Positions 35,196 to 46,616 are shown, counted from the first letter of the stretch. The stretch: 64,000 nucleotides of DNA from Pleurotus djamor (GCA_029747585.1 JAPEVF010000107.1:9829-73828); one strand, 5' to 3'. Notes: generated by a model not told the origin, from the letters alone. A program made the numbers and translations.

Positions 35196-36088
35196 ATGTC
35201 TACCGTCACTGTCACCGACGCCATCGCCGCCATCGCCGCCATATCGCAGCTCATCCCCGGTTTAATCGCCATCACCCTCCTCGTTATCTACGCCTCTCAG
35301 GATTCCGAAGCTCCCCCGTCTTCTTCTGCTCGGAACAGGTCTTCTCGGTCCTCTCCTCCAAAAGCACCGTCACCACCGCGGTCTTTTGACAATTGGGTCC
35401 CCTTACCACAAGCAAGCGCGGGACGAAGGAGAGATGAGGATAGTTGGGAAAGGACGGACAGGGTCAGGCATGCCTCGAGGGCAAAAACGGAGGCCCTCAT
35501 GGACCTTCGACTTCGGGAAGAACGCCCTGTCTTTCCCTATGCGATCGAGTCTCTCATTTTCGGTGCGTCTCTCTTGTATCTCTCTCATTCGTTCTTTGGC
35601 TTACTTTATCTTTGCAGAGGCCCGGTACCCAACTATCTTCGTCGAGGAGACCGTTGACGAGGTTGTCGTCGTCGCGCCGCCCCCTCCCAAATCAGTCGGC
35701 GCCGCCAAACGGGCGCCGAAGCACCTCCATCACCTTGCCGCCAAGCATGCATGGGTTGGACGGAGGCAACGAGGGGGCTACGTTCCACACGCGCGACGCG
35801 ATTTTGGCGAAGGACACCGAGTCGATACGAGGTCTGGAAGNAAAAAACAATACACACCATACGCTTCCCGACCTCGTCCCGGACTTCGGCAGCGATGTAG
35901 ATAGCGACGAGGAAGAACTTTGCTCGCGACTCGAGCACCTCGCGCTGGAGGATCCGGTGGAGGAGATCACAGTGGGGATGGAGCAGATGACGATTGAGGA
36001 CTACGCAATGGACGTGGACACCAACTATGACCCCAACGCCATGGATGTCGACCCCGTGTACGACCCTTACGCGATGGAGATCTGCTGA
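35196..36088 (+). CDS. hypothetical protein with N-terminal membrane helix and acidic C-terminus; frame uncertain
   Basis: Start MSTVTVTDAIAAIAAISQLI at 35,196. An early hydrophobic segment (LIPGLIAITLLVIYA) is followed by a Ser/Pro/Arg-rich region and VFPYAIESLIF. An intron at about 35,562-35,617 (GTGCGT to TTGCAG) is clear. The next exon begins EARYPTIFVEETVDEVVVVA, but beyond about 35,700 the better coding signal is in another frame: DAILAKDTESIRGLE, then SDEEELCSRLEHLALEDP and the repeated NAMDVDPVYDPYAME up to a stop at 36,088. A frame change therefore lies between about 35,690 and 35,840, possibly tied to the N at 35,841. The family is not recognised. A TATATAA box lies about 105 bp upstream. 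Confidence 0.5.
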
Positions 36089-37421
36089 GGGGTGGGCTGG
36101 AGAGGAGGGGACGAGGGGGGGAGTTGGTGTCTGTTGGTTTCTTGTCTGCATATGGTCTCGAGGTTCAGGTCTGCTGGTGAGTCTTCTCTTGTACTCTCGT
36201 CTTATCATCTTAGCTGACCTCTCTTCCCTCCAGCTCTTATACCCAAAACACAAAAAACACCGCGTCGCGTCGCTCCAAGCCCCACGTCCAACATCACTAG
36301 CGATGACCAAGGCGATCCACCATACCCGCATCGAGGGCGGCCTAGAGTTCAGGGGGGCTGCAGACCTCTTGTCCTCGAAGCCAACCTCGATGTCTATACC
36401 AATACCCCGCCCTTGGTCATTCGCCACGAACAACTACGCCACCTCCGCTGGACGGACAACCCACATCACTAGCTCCCACACGCTATCATTCAGACACTGG
36501 GACTTGGAGCGACCGACGACAAAGCCACATACTACCTCACTGTCATTACGACCACGAATCTCGCCGTTCAACTCCCGCGACAACCACCACCACTCCCTGC
36601 AACACGCCAAAGCGAGGTTGTTACGACTTGATATGTGGGATGAAGGACTGGCCACCCTCCCTGAACCATATCTTGTTTGTTCTTCCGAGCGGAGGTGTGT
36701 CTGCCTATACCCATCGTCGCGGGTTTCGAACACACCCTACACCCACTGTCATTGCCGATCACCACACTCGACTCCCTGCGACCACCATTCCACCACCCAC
36801 ACCAAAGCGAGGATATTTTTCGTTCCACGCGGAGGTATATACCCATATACCCTTGGTCGCAGGGTTCGGACACACTACTATACCCAGCTAGTCGTGATAC
36901 CTGATACCAGCAGCAGACTTGAACCTATGTCTCTTCTCATTTTTTATCTTATAATATAATTTATCTTGCTTCGTTTGACTTTGCTTTGCCTTGCGTGAGC
37001 TTGAGTTCTTGACCACTTCAGGGACTTCTCCTAAGACCCCTGGACTTTCCACTGACTTCCTGTTCTTCGAGGCCCTTCCCTCAGCTGATCGTTTTCATCT
37101 CACTCACTTCGAATACAGGTGACCGAAGTTCAAGAAATTCACGGAGACTGTCGCTGGTACTGTTGGTTTGACATCCTGTGAACCGCTATCGACTGCGACT
37201 TCTCTCAAGCGACTTCTCAAGCACTTCCCTTCTTCCGGGCGACCTTTTTTGACATCATAGGGGTGCGCCATATGACGCAATCATTCAACGCTCCCGATCC
37301 TCCTCCGAAAAAACCATGCCCGCCCGTGCGTATATAAACGGAGAAGATGTTAGAAGGCATTCAACAACCCTTTCATCCTTTCCCCTCCAATCGCATCTGA
37401 CTCGTAAAAGCCTTCACAGAA
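36089..37421. other. 1.3 kb spacer with possible 3' UTR intron and TATA box
   Basis: A stretch at 36,178-36,233 has GTGAGT and CCCTCCAG ends and may be a 3' UTR intron of the upstream gene. The direct repeat lies at 36,574-36,880. TATATAAA at 37,329-37,336 is 86 bp before the Con-6 start. The long plus-strand frame reaching 36,959 looks non-coding. Confidence 0.45.
36574..36880 (+). repeat. imperfect direct repeat, two units
   Basis: Unit 1 (about 36,574-36,740) and unit 2 (about 36,771-36,880) share, in order, CTCCCTGC, CACCAAAGCGAGG-like sequence, a GCGGAGGT block, TACCCAT, TCGC(A/G)GG(G)TTCG and CACAC. Unit 2 lacks about 55 bp present in the middle of unit 1. The segment is pyrimidine- and CAC-rich with few stops, so long frames cross it without clear coding evidence. 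Confidence 0.5.
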
Positions 37422-37923
37422 ATGTCTACCGCCGGTACGCTTCTCCAACCTTCCTACGACATATGCATCCCACCGATTGTTTTTCCGCAGATAAAGAGTA
37501 CAACACGCGTTCTAAAGGTTACGCCCCCGATGGCGCTGAGTTGATTGACACTCGTGAAGAACCATATGTCGGTAAGACACAAGCCCAAGTATCATGCCGG
37601 TCTGCTCGCTGATTCATGATTATATAGACAACCCAAATGCGGACTATGGTAGCACCTTGCACCGCTCTACGCTCGCAGATCACGATGCTGACGCACACCC
37701 ATAGAGAAGCAGGTTTCTGCTGAAGGCCCTAAGAACACTGGGAATGTCATTGGCGGATACAAAGCGACCCTTTCCAGTTGAGCACGCGTCATTCCAACCA
37801 TTTGATCACTAAAAACCGATTCAACCGTACCCATAATCCGTACCCATAGACCCCAAAGTGTCTCAAGAAGCGAAGGAGCATGCCAAGGAGGTGTTACACA
37901 CCGAATACGACGTTGACGTCTGA
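37422..37923 (+). CDS. Con-6 family protein, single repeat
   Basis: Short spliced gene with no long open frame. Exon 1 is only MSTA plus a split codon (37,422-37,434). After a 56-bp intron exon 2 reads KEYNTRSKGYAPDGAELI and DTREEPYV. A third exon gives DNPNADYGSTLHRST. A fourth begins near 37,707 and carries the Con-6 repeat: GPKNTGNVIGGYKATLS, then after an intron NPKVSQEAKEHAKEVLHTE and a stop at 37,921-37,923. The GNVIGGYKATLSNPKVS block matches the Con-6 consensus and the gene at 16,587-17,110. One very short intron (about 26 bp at 37,681-37,706) is doubtful. TATATAAA lies 86 bp upstream. Function in the family is unknown; expression is usually tied to sporulation and stress. Confidence 0.75.
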
Positions 37924-38148
37924 ATGGCCTCGCAATTCTTCCGCTTAAATTAGATGTTCTTAGCCCAGAAAACTATAGTTAGTGTGAATACATGAGCGAT
38001 TTTTGCGTTTCAGTCGCAATTCAGTCGAAGAGGTGAGGGAAACTACATCGTGGGCAAACAATCGCGGAGCTGGAATATACAGGGTAAACAGAAAAGTTCC
38101 CCACAACTTGACCACAACTGCGTTCCTGCACCGCAGCCACTGAGTGTC

Positions 38149-40641
38149 ATGGCCTTCTCACTTTCTACTGGATCCTGCAGACGCCTATTTGCGCACGACA
38201 TAGCTCCAGATCAATGGGATTCTGAATGCTTGGTTCAACTGTTGTCGATCAAGAACGCCTCACAATCCCGGGCCACCCACGGTCCATCGAGTGACCAGTA
38301 CCGGGTCCTTATCTCTGATGGCGAAAACTATGTACAGGCCCTATTAGACAAGAGTCTCAATGGTCTCGTTGAAAAGGATAGAATTGGGAAGCACTCTGTG
38401 GTTTTACTCGCCAAGGCATCTTCGTTCTTTACCCAAGGCAAACGGTACACCGATTACACTCATACTTTTCCATTGCACATCGTAATCATATCNTTCTCTT
38501 CATAAATTAGTGTCATACAACTGCTTGAACTCCATCCGGTCAAGCGGATCCCCTCAAAGATCGGTGATCCAACCCCACTACCTCCGAGTAGCTCTGTGGC
38601 CACAGGCATTGCCCGTGAGGCCGAAATCACGCTCGCATCTTCTTCATCTTCATCTNGCTCGCGTTTTCCATCTTCTTACGCTCACATGTCGCACCACGCT
38701 GGCTTAGATTCCCCAACACGTTCACTGTCGCGCACCCCTTCGTCTCCTGCGGAAGCGTCTTCTTCCCGGACTATACGAGACTCGGCATACTCTCACCCGG
38801 AAGCGACCCTAGCCAGTGCCCACAGTACCCCTGCTCGAGGCTCTACGCTGGCTTCTGAATTCTCCCCTAGCCCAATGCGGGTCGATTCAACGGCGCTTCC
38901 TCCATCTGTCGTATCTACGCCCTCCAAGCGTGTTAACATGACATCCAATANTACTACGCCTTCACGGACTCAAAATGCTAGGCTGGACGTCACTCCGATT
39001 GCNTCCCTNAATTCATATACTNGCTCANGAAATTNTATCAAAGCCNTAGTTNNNCACAAAGNNCCNATCACNCCTTGGANGAATGGGAAGGGCACGTTAT
39101 TCAAGGGTANCTTNCNTGATGACACCGCCGAAATNNNNTTTATTGTNTTCGATAACGTCNAAGNAAGATANGATCAAATGGAAGAAGNCNGAACCTACAT
39201 TATCACCANTTTCCAANTCAAACCCGTTGANNAACNATNNAGGAAACANCACGACTACGAGATTCANATGAAAACTNGTACCAAGATTGANTTGGTANGT
39301 NCCGTTTTGNTTGCTTGNTGNNANCANAGTCGCTACAACTNTNGGCTTCNCAGTGNGAAGACGANTTGGTTCTCCCTCCTCCAAGTTATAACTTCGTACC
39401 GCTCAACCAGCTCAAGGATAAAGCCAAGGACTCTCGTGTTGGTCTGTATCTATCTCNTTCNNNTCCNAATNTATCACTCACCTCTAACNAGANGTTATTG
39501 GTATCCTCCNAGAAATTGGCGAACTCATTGAACCTTCACAGTCTGGTCNATCTGTAATGTGTTTCTTTTCGGATCTCNCATTCTGCACTGACAATGAACT
39601 CNNCNNCTTNCTCAGTNCAAAAATCATAGACGNGTNNTNACTCTTGTCGATCAATCGACGGCGTGCCTTGAGTTGGTCNTNTGGGGCACCGACGCCCAAG
39701 GGTTTGATCATAGGGAAGAAGGCGTCATTGCCATCCGTCAAGGCAAGAAGGTGGACTCAATAGGTGTGTTGATCCACCCTACCTCGCGTCCATTTTTTCA
39801 ACGCGAACAAAGGCGTCGCCGCTGGTATGTGGAAGGACCGATTATCCATCTTGGAATATAACCCCGACCTCACGGAAACATACGATCTCCAACATTGGTA
39901 TCGCTCCATTGGTTCCACCCTATCACTTCCTTCCCAATCGGACAACCATCGTGATGCCGAATTTTCTAATGTCCCGCTTACGGTCCAGGAAATTCTCGAC
40001 ATCGATACTTCCGAAAGCGATGGAGGGAAGTACACGTTCACCGTCAATGCTACCGTCGTTCATGTCTCTTCAAAGGGAGGCATCGTCTACCCCGCTTGCC
40101 CAACGTGCAGGAGAAAGGTGGCGACCGACAACAATGACTGGCGATGTACAAAATGCAACAAGTCGTTCACGCGCCCCGATTACCGGTGCGATTCTTGCCT
40201 TGACCCTTGAAAATTCGCCGTTGCTGACTTCCCGTAGGTATATGTTCTCTTTTGAGGTTGCTGATTGTACGGGGAGGGTTCGCCTCCAAGCCTTCGATGA
40301 GGTTGGAAATAAACTGTTCAAGCTGACTGCGAATCAATACTTGGAATCCATTGAAAATGCGGTGAGGAGAATAACATTCCGCCACGCCAATGTCGACTCA
40401 AGGTTTTACAGGTAAATGACAACATACCCCTTCCGCATGGCGTCCTTGGTGCCACATACAAGTTTACATGTGTAGCAAAGGAAGACACTTACGATGTCGG
40501 TCAATCTCAAAACTGTCCTATCCTTCCACTGATTTGCCAAAGAAACAGACCCGTTGTACCGTCAAACAAGTCACGCCCGTAAAATACACGTTAGAATCTG
40601 AACGCTTAGTGAACATGCTCAGATCAGCTTGGAGTAACTAA
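38149..40641 (+). CDS. RPA1: replication protein A 70 kDa subunit (RPA1)
   Basis: Single-stranded-DNA binding subunit of the RPA complex. Start MAFSLSTGSCRRLFAHDIAP at 38,149. The N-terminal OB fold includes QYRVLISDGENYVQALLD. After an intron comes a Ser/Thr/Pro-rich linker (38,600-38,990) and DNA-binding domain A. Domains A and B are peppered with N bases but still show IKA, GKGTLFKG, TYIIT and the LVVWG-type motif. The C-terminal OB fold has the zinc ribbon CPTCRR and CTKCNK (about 40,100-40,165) and FEVADCTGRVRLQAFDEVG. The 3' end needs two introns: one ending near 40,410 before VNDNIPLPHGV, and a 47-bp one with a GTCGGT donor (after KEDTYD) that joins KQTRCTVKQVTPVKYTLESE and gives a TAA at 40,639-40,641. 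Confidence 0.9.
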
Positions 40642-40825
40642 TACGCTGGTATCAGGGCAAGTGAGATGATATGGAGGCACTATATGTATGTAAAGTATAC
40701 AAAATGGTGTGGTATGCATGTGTAGTTGGATATAATATAAGAACATCTACGAGTGGCGTATAACTCCCAGACGCGAACGAATTAAGTAAAAGGACTTCTA
40801 AAGTAAAGAAGGAACGAACTTTCGC

Positions 40826-43412
40826 CTACGCTTTCCCATTCCTACGAGTTCTCTTGTTCCCTCCGCTGGTTTCTGATCCACCAGGGGCCTCGCTGCGCCG
40901 TTTCTTCCCTCTAACAGTGCGAGGTGTCGGAGTCTTCGGCGAGGTAGGGAGGGGTATTGAGGCGCCAGAGGGAGTCTTCTGATCGAGCGGCTCGGAAGTG
41001 CCAGGTGCATTGCTTTTATCCGGGGCTCCATTTTCAAAGCCGCCGCTTTTTGGGGGAGCAACGTCTTCCTTGATGGAGTCCATTCGACTCAAAGAACCAG
41101 AAGAAGCGTCCCTCCCCTTAAGTGTCCCTTTGACGCCAGGGGTGTAATTCACGTCAACAGTGGCGAACTTGTTGAACGTAATTCCAGCACTACTAGGCGG
41201 TTTGCCGAAGGAGGGCAAGCTAGCAGTACGACCAACGTGACGACGGGGAGTGAGCGGCGCTTTGAGCGCGGCACCATCTTCGTTCTGAGACGATGGAAGG
41301 GACTCCGCGATGGTGTCCGTATCGCTGGTTAGCAGGTCTGCTCCTGGATTGATGTCCTTTTTGAGGACAGCGCGGTAGCCACGCTGTACAAGGCCGTAAA
41401 ATTCTGGAGACTTGACGTAGACCCGCATGAGAACTTCCCCAAAGGTGGCAGGCATCAAGGTTGAGTAATCGCCATGAGAAGCGTACGAACAAGCTATAAA
41501 GTGGTTTAATAGTGAGCCCACTGCGTTGAAATAAAGGAGCTTACTATCAGGATGTCTCTTGCTGTAGAACTTGACATAATCCATAGGATTTTTCTCTTTC
41601 ATTCCGTAGTGCATAGGTGAGAAATCCACAATTACGTGTTCCGGCTTCAAGTTAGCTTGGGCATTCATCAGTTCGACGGCTTCCGTAGGATCAAGTGAAA
41701 TCTTCTTGGCTTCTTCGACGATGCGCTCAGGCGTGACTTTCTCCTTGAAAAGGTTTTGTGAGTCCCAATCAATGGTCTTCCATTCCGTAGTCTGGTACAG
41801 GTTCCGTTTCACGATGCGATGGAATATGGCTCGAGCTGGGGCAAGTTCCTAACAAAAGTAAGTAAGGGACAGAAACTGAAGATCGAACAGGAGTTTACCT
41901 CTGACTCGCTCTGTTCGATTTGCGTCTTGATTTCGTCGGTCAGATGAAGTAACTTCTTGGCATCGAACACGCGATTGGCAATGTGCATGTATGGCTCAGC
42001 GGCGAGAAGACCGTCAATAATCATATATTCTATTCCTTTTGCTAGAAGGACACTTCGGTTAAGGCCAATTCAAGTATGCCAACATGAAGGCACTCACCCG
42101 TCTTATGGTTATAGATGTTCTTATGGAGGCGGAATCGGGTAGCACATATCTCGAACATTTGGTTCGCGTCTTTGATGTTGTAGCATATTTGGTTGTCGAT
42201 GACGCGAGCTGATTTGATCAGTCTACGTGGAAGGCGTCAGCTACTGTACTCAGAAAGCAAAAGTCCGTCTGACCGTTGCAAGGATATGTTTCCCTGGTCC
42301 CCGATCATATGTGCGTCGCGACAGATGTAGTCAAACCTATGTAATGGGGTTTCAGGAAACGACCGACGAGACATGGAGCTGCGACGTACTTATCAACATC
42401 TAGGCCATTCAGCTTATTTGATACGATATCAAACAAGAAGCGCTTCTCTGTCGGCCTAGAGAATATATCAACGTTCAGCCTTGGTTTGGGTAAAAAGGAC
42501 ACCGGTAAGTAGGAAGTAAACACCACGCACGCGTGCAATGCTTCGACTTCGGCATGTAAATGAAAGGCCAAAACCTAAAATGGAAAAGGAAAGCACAGAC
42601 TCACCTGCACTTCTTTGGCTCGCCCGCTATAAGCGCCTTGACGAAGTCTCGGTCGTCCTTCGATATCTCGATGCCGTTGTCGTCAATAAGGTAGTCCAAC
42701 ATCATCTCCGAACCTTGTTCGTGTGTCCAGGAAGTTCCTGGACTGATTGGTAGAAACATGGAGCAGATAAGATGATCGAATTCATGAGTGAAAGACGATT
42801 CGCAGGAGATAGAATGGGAACGTACAGCGCCATGGGAATGAACATGGAGTCCCAAACGTGGCTCCATGGACCATGCCCGAGGTCATGACACAGTCCGGCG
42901 ATTTCAACACACTCAATATCTCGATTGGTTATCCCTAGTGAAGGCTGCTTCGATTGTAAGCTCGTCGCCATCTTCCTAGCGAGATGTGACACGCCTACAA
43001 AGACGATGGTTCAATGACATAGCAAACAGGCTAGGAAATATCCATTACTCACCGATGCAATGCTCAAACCGGTTGTGACAAGCTCCCGCCCAAACATAAT
43101 ATGACGTTCCAAGCTGCTTGATAGATCTCAGCCGCTGGAACTGAGGCCTGAAGGCGCGTTGAATAATGAAACCAGACTAATCATTGGGTCGACACCCTGG
43201 ATCAGTAGAAAGGAAGCACATACGTGTCAATGAAGGACCAAAGGCGAGTAGAAGGTGAAACTGAAAATGCTCTTAAGTCCGCGACTTTCAATGTGACGTG
43301 AAATGACCTTACTGTGGTCATGAATGGGATCCCGCAGTTGACGAACGTTTACGTCGTCGTCATCAAGGACGCCAGCGTCGGAGATGATGGAATTCATGGG
43401 CTCAATTGGCAT
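40826..43412 (-). CDS. SAMHD1-type HD-domain dNTP triphosphohydrolase
   Basis: Hydrolyses dNTPs to nucleosides and triphosphate, balancing nucleotide pools. Start [20 protein letters not shown] at 43,412. After [11 protein letters not shown] an intron joins to [20 protein letters not shown] and [10 protein letters not shown]. Metal-site residues are intact: His in HNRFEH, His-Asp in [14 protein letters not shown] (about 42,880), and Asp in the [13 protein letters not shown] block (about 42,310-42,395). Later exons show [33 protein letters not shown] and [18 protein letters not shown]. There is no N-terminal SAM domain. The C-terminal ~170 residues are low-complexity with TPRR and PKTPTPR sites and a basic cluster ([18 protein letters not shown]) that looks like a nuclear localisation signal. 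Stop at 40,826. At least eight exons. Confidence 0.9.
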
Positions 43413-43824
43413 GGTGGTGGATGAGCTGGTGGTGGTACGGAAGGAAGAGCGTGCTCTAAGACATAAACATGACACTTCAGATATTCGGACCCTGGCGTCA
43501 CAGCGCGTTACGCCGACCCCGACGCGAAGCGCCAAGAATTGTTTACCATTGCGAGCCAATTGCGAGCGTGGGGTTATGCACAGGCAAGAAGTTGAGAACT
43601 TGTGCGCCCCATGGTAAAGTTAAAACAACGGCTGCGTGCATTACTAATAAAATAAATACGGAACCAAGGTCTACTGAAAGATGGTCTACAGTTCTATACA
43701 TCCTACCAGAATCCGTATCCTAAAGGGGGGAAATAGACAAATGGAAAACAGACGTCTTATAGCTGATGCATGATGCATGATGTGCGAAGGGTGGTGAAAG
43801 AAAGAAGGAAAAAAAGAGCGCGTT

Positions 43825-44952
43825 TCAAGCCGAATTGATGGGACTGATNCTTCGGCTGATGTTCCTACTAGCATTCGCGCTCTCGAAATCGACTCCTTCG
43901 GCCTTGAGTTCTGCATGTCCCATCTTTTCCAATTTCGCATCAAAATCGCGCTTGCGATATCCTAGCACAATTCGTTCGAGGAGTTCGGATGTGGATACGC
44001 CTGGAGTACGCCGAGTAGGAATGAATTTGCCTGGAGAAGGAAGTGACATGAGGGGGGGGCAAAGATTGACAATGATCAATATCAGAGACGGTACCTTGGC
44101 TCTTCGCATACCCATAGACATCATCATGCCCGTCGGACACATAAGGGTCTTCGTCGTGGGCGACGTAGTCGATCTTATACTTTTCGATGAACGCTCCGTC
44201 AATGATCCAAGGAGCCTCAGAGACCACTTCGTCCACCCAACGGCAGTGTCGTACTGCTTCGCATCTAACGGCCGTAAGCTAAGCATCGGAGTCCACATGG
44301 CACAGACAGCAACATACCTCTCGGCATGGTTCATCACCGTTCTAGCCTTGTGTTCCCAAACCATCTCATCCGAGTTCACCCCCACGAGCAGATAAACATT
44401 CGGAAACGCGAGTTTCGCCTGGCGAAGCTGCAAAGCGTGTCTAAACACCCCTCCTAACCATTAGGATGGATATGTCTGTCACCAAAAAAANCCATAACCT
44501 ACCCAAAATGGAACAAATCATACACCCCTGTGTTGAAGATTATCAGCCCACGTTCGCCCCAAATGACGTCTTGCAATTGGATACTCGCCATCAGCGTAGA
44601 CCCGAATGGGCCTCCCCACTGGCGGGGGATTGATTTTGTATGGTCGCGTAACCTCGCCCTCGATGGCTTTCTGGACGAACTCCTGTATGTCCTGAGGAGT
44701 CAATGCTGCGGGGTCGATNGTCGACTGCGTGGGCTCGGGAACAGAGGGTTCTTCCGGAACGTGTAAAGGAGCCGCAAGGGGGTTTGGGGCAGAGGAAGAT
44801 TGATAAAAACTGTTCACGGTGGAAACCGAGGACGAACTAAGATGATGGTTGTGGGCGTGGTTGTGTGGCCTCGTAGCGGTTCCCAGTATAGTCGAGCTCG
44901 ACTCCACGTCCCCATCGTAAGGCGATTCTTCAACAACCGAGGTATCGGGCAT
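43825..44952 (-). CDS. choline-phosphate cytidylyltransferase
   Basis: Converts CTP and phosphocholine to CDP-choline, the controlling step of the Kennedy pathway to phosphatidylcholine. Start [20 protein letters not shown] at 44,952; the N-terminal part is Ser/His-rich. The catalytic domain begins [15 protein letters not shown] 61-nt intron with a GC donor (44,588-44,528) joins to VYDLFHFG, and the next intron splits the HxGH motif before [20 protein letters not shown]. Another intron (ending near 44,275) leads to [19 protein letters not shown] and [15 protein letters not shown]. The RTxGxST signature is [15 protein letters not shown] (about 44,010). Stop at 43,825. The product (about 310 residues) is shorter than animal enzymes: there is no long amphipathic lipid-sensing helix after the catalytic domain. 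Spacer 43,413-43,824 to the dNTPase gene holds nothing recognisable. Confidence 0.9.
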
Positions 44953-46616
44953 GACTGCGAGGACTCCTCAAATATTTCGATGTCGGGGAGATGAAGGTAG
45001 ATTGGTGATTACGTAACGAAAGTGGACGCGTGATGTATATATGGAGGAGGCGCCTAACAGAGACGCCCGTGTTAGTTGGACTAAACAGCAGTTCCAACAC
45101 TGGCAACCACCGTAGTCGTCAACCATGTTGAGTAGCAAGCTAGAAAGCTAGTAGAGAGACTGGCGTATTAGTATGCGTGGTGATTCAGGAACCCCACAGA
45201 ACCCCGACCTTTCAAACGGCTTGTGGGGTTGGGCACAAATTGGAACATTGACAGGTGTTTCGCACAAATGAACCTTGCACATTCCCTGTGAGGATCCAGG
45301 GCTGTTGTTTCACGTTCCAGTTTTCTGCGCGTTTACCCATGTATNTATCACTTGACTCCACGGGTCCTCAGGTCCACATGGCCCAGTGAACACTAGAAGT
45401 ACACAAGAACCCTCCGGATCTTGAGCACGCGACCAACAAACTCAATCGCGAACCTTTACCGGAAGTGTAGAAGGTTCCATGAGTGGGAGAGCGAAATCGA
45501 TGGCAGGCCGTGGGCGTCTGGCCTAAAGTTGGTGAAATGTTTCTGCGAGCTTTCTCCACGGGGGAAGAACACAAGACTTTCGGGATGGCGTAGGATTTCG
45601 GAAGGTTAAATTACTGATTCATTGGGGGAGCCTGAGGGATGAGGACAGGTGGACGGACCAAGGTCAGATGAACGTTTGTTCCTTTATATACCAAGTCGTC
45701 ACCAAACCTTTGGCGAGCCTATGCCGAGAATGAGGAAGATGAATGAACGATTGAATACTTTACCCACCTATAAGGTCACCAGTCCCTCCGTCCACTAGNC
45801 GCAGGCACAGGGCAAGAAGATCCACAAACCCAGTAAGTTTAAATTGGTTGCCACAAACCACTGGCAACAACCCCAGCATGGCTGTGGCTGTACCGAAAGC
45901 CATGATGGTAGTAGACGCCTTGCTCTGTTCGTCCGTTCGCCCGTACCAGGGTTCACTTGTCATTACCCATGGACCACGGGACGTTGGAGTTCATGTGAAC
46001 TGCGGAAGGAACCTCCTGGCCAGCATGTCAGTCATACGATCATCCGTAAAAACAGACATTACCCATTACCCCTAGACCCTGATGAATCTTGNAGCATAAA
46101 TGTATGAAGCCGTATTCGTGCACTGTAAGACGATNTTGTCGTGGTTGGACCCAACGAGCGTGGTTCGACGGTCGTGTTTAGGAGGTTGGCCGTCAGCAAT
46201 TTACTTCCCAGTTGGGCGGAAAACTAAAGCGCGGGAACCACCGAAACCTTGTCTGCCGCANTACNCTNGAGTTCACGTTCAATGCTCGACTTCAATTTCG
46301 TAGCATCGCGAGTGTGGTTGTATAAGGGTTTGATTATAACCAGTATGGGAACACAAGACATCCTACGCGGTCGAAACGTTGAGACTCGTATACCTACAGG
46401 GACGTATGAACAGGGAAATTCACATCAAGAAAGCAAGAAAAAAACGGATACACAAGACAAGATGTCAGAAAACAAGAAAGGACAAGAGGAACTGTAATGA
46501 TACACATACATCATGAAAGCCATACCGGTACAGAGGAACTCTAAGACAGAAACTGAGAGGGTTGAATAAGTTATCCCTCCCACAGGTAATTTGATGAATG
46601 GAAGGTAGAGGTATCT
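44953..46616. other. 1.7 kb spacer
   Basis: A TATATAT element at 45,036-45,042 is 85 bp upstream of the cytidylyltransferase start on the minus strand. The rest has only short overlapping frames and a few N bases (45,347; 45,799; 46,091-46,268). No gene is supported. Confidence 0.45.

Noticed and set aside
35633..36433. 266-codon minus-strand frame opposite the acidic-tailed gene
   Set aside because: It is antisense to a better supported plus-strand gene and arises from a stretch with few TA dinucleotides; no motif.
36721..36745. TTTCGAACACACC, like a tRNA B box
   Set aside because: No acceptor or anticodon stem can be formed around it; it is part of the direct repeat.
35994..36959. 321-codon plus-strand frame over the direct repeat
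   Set aside because: His/Thr/Pro/Ser-rich translation of a CAC-rich repeat, overlaps the real gene end in another frame, no domain.
43835..44395. 186-codon plus-strand frame
   Set aside because: Antisense shadow of the cytidylyltransferase exons.
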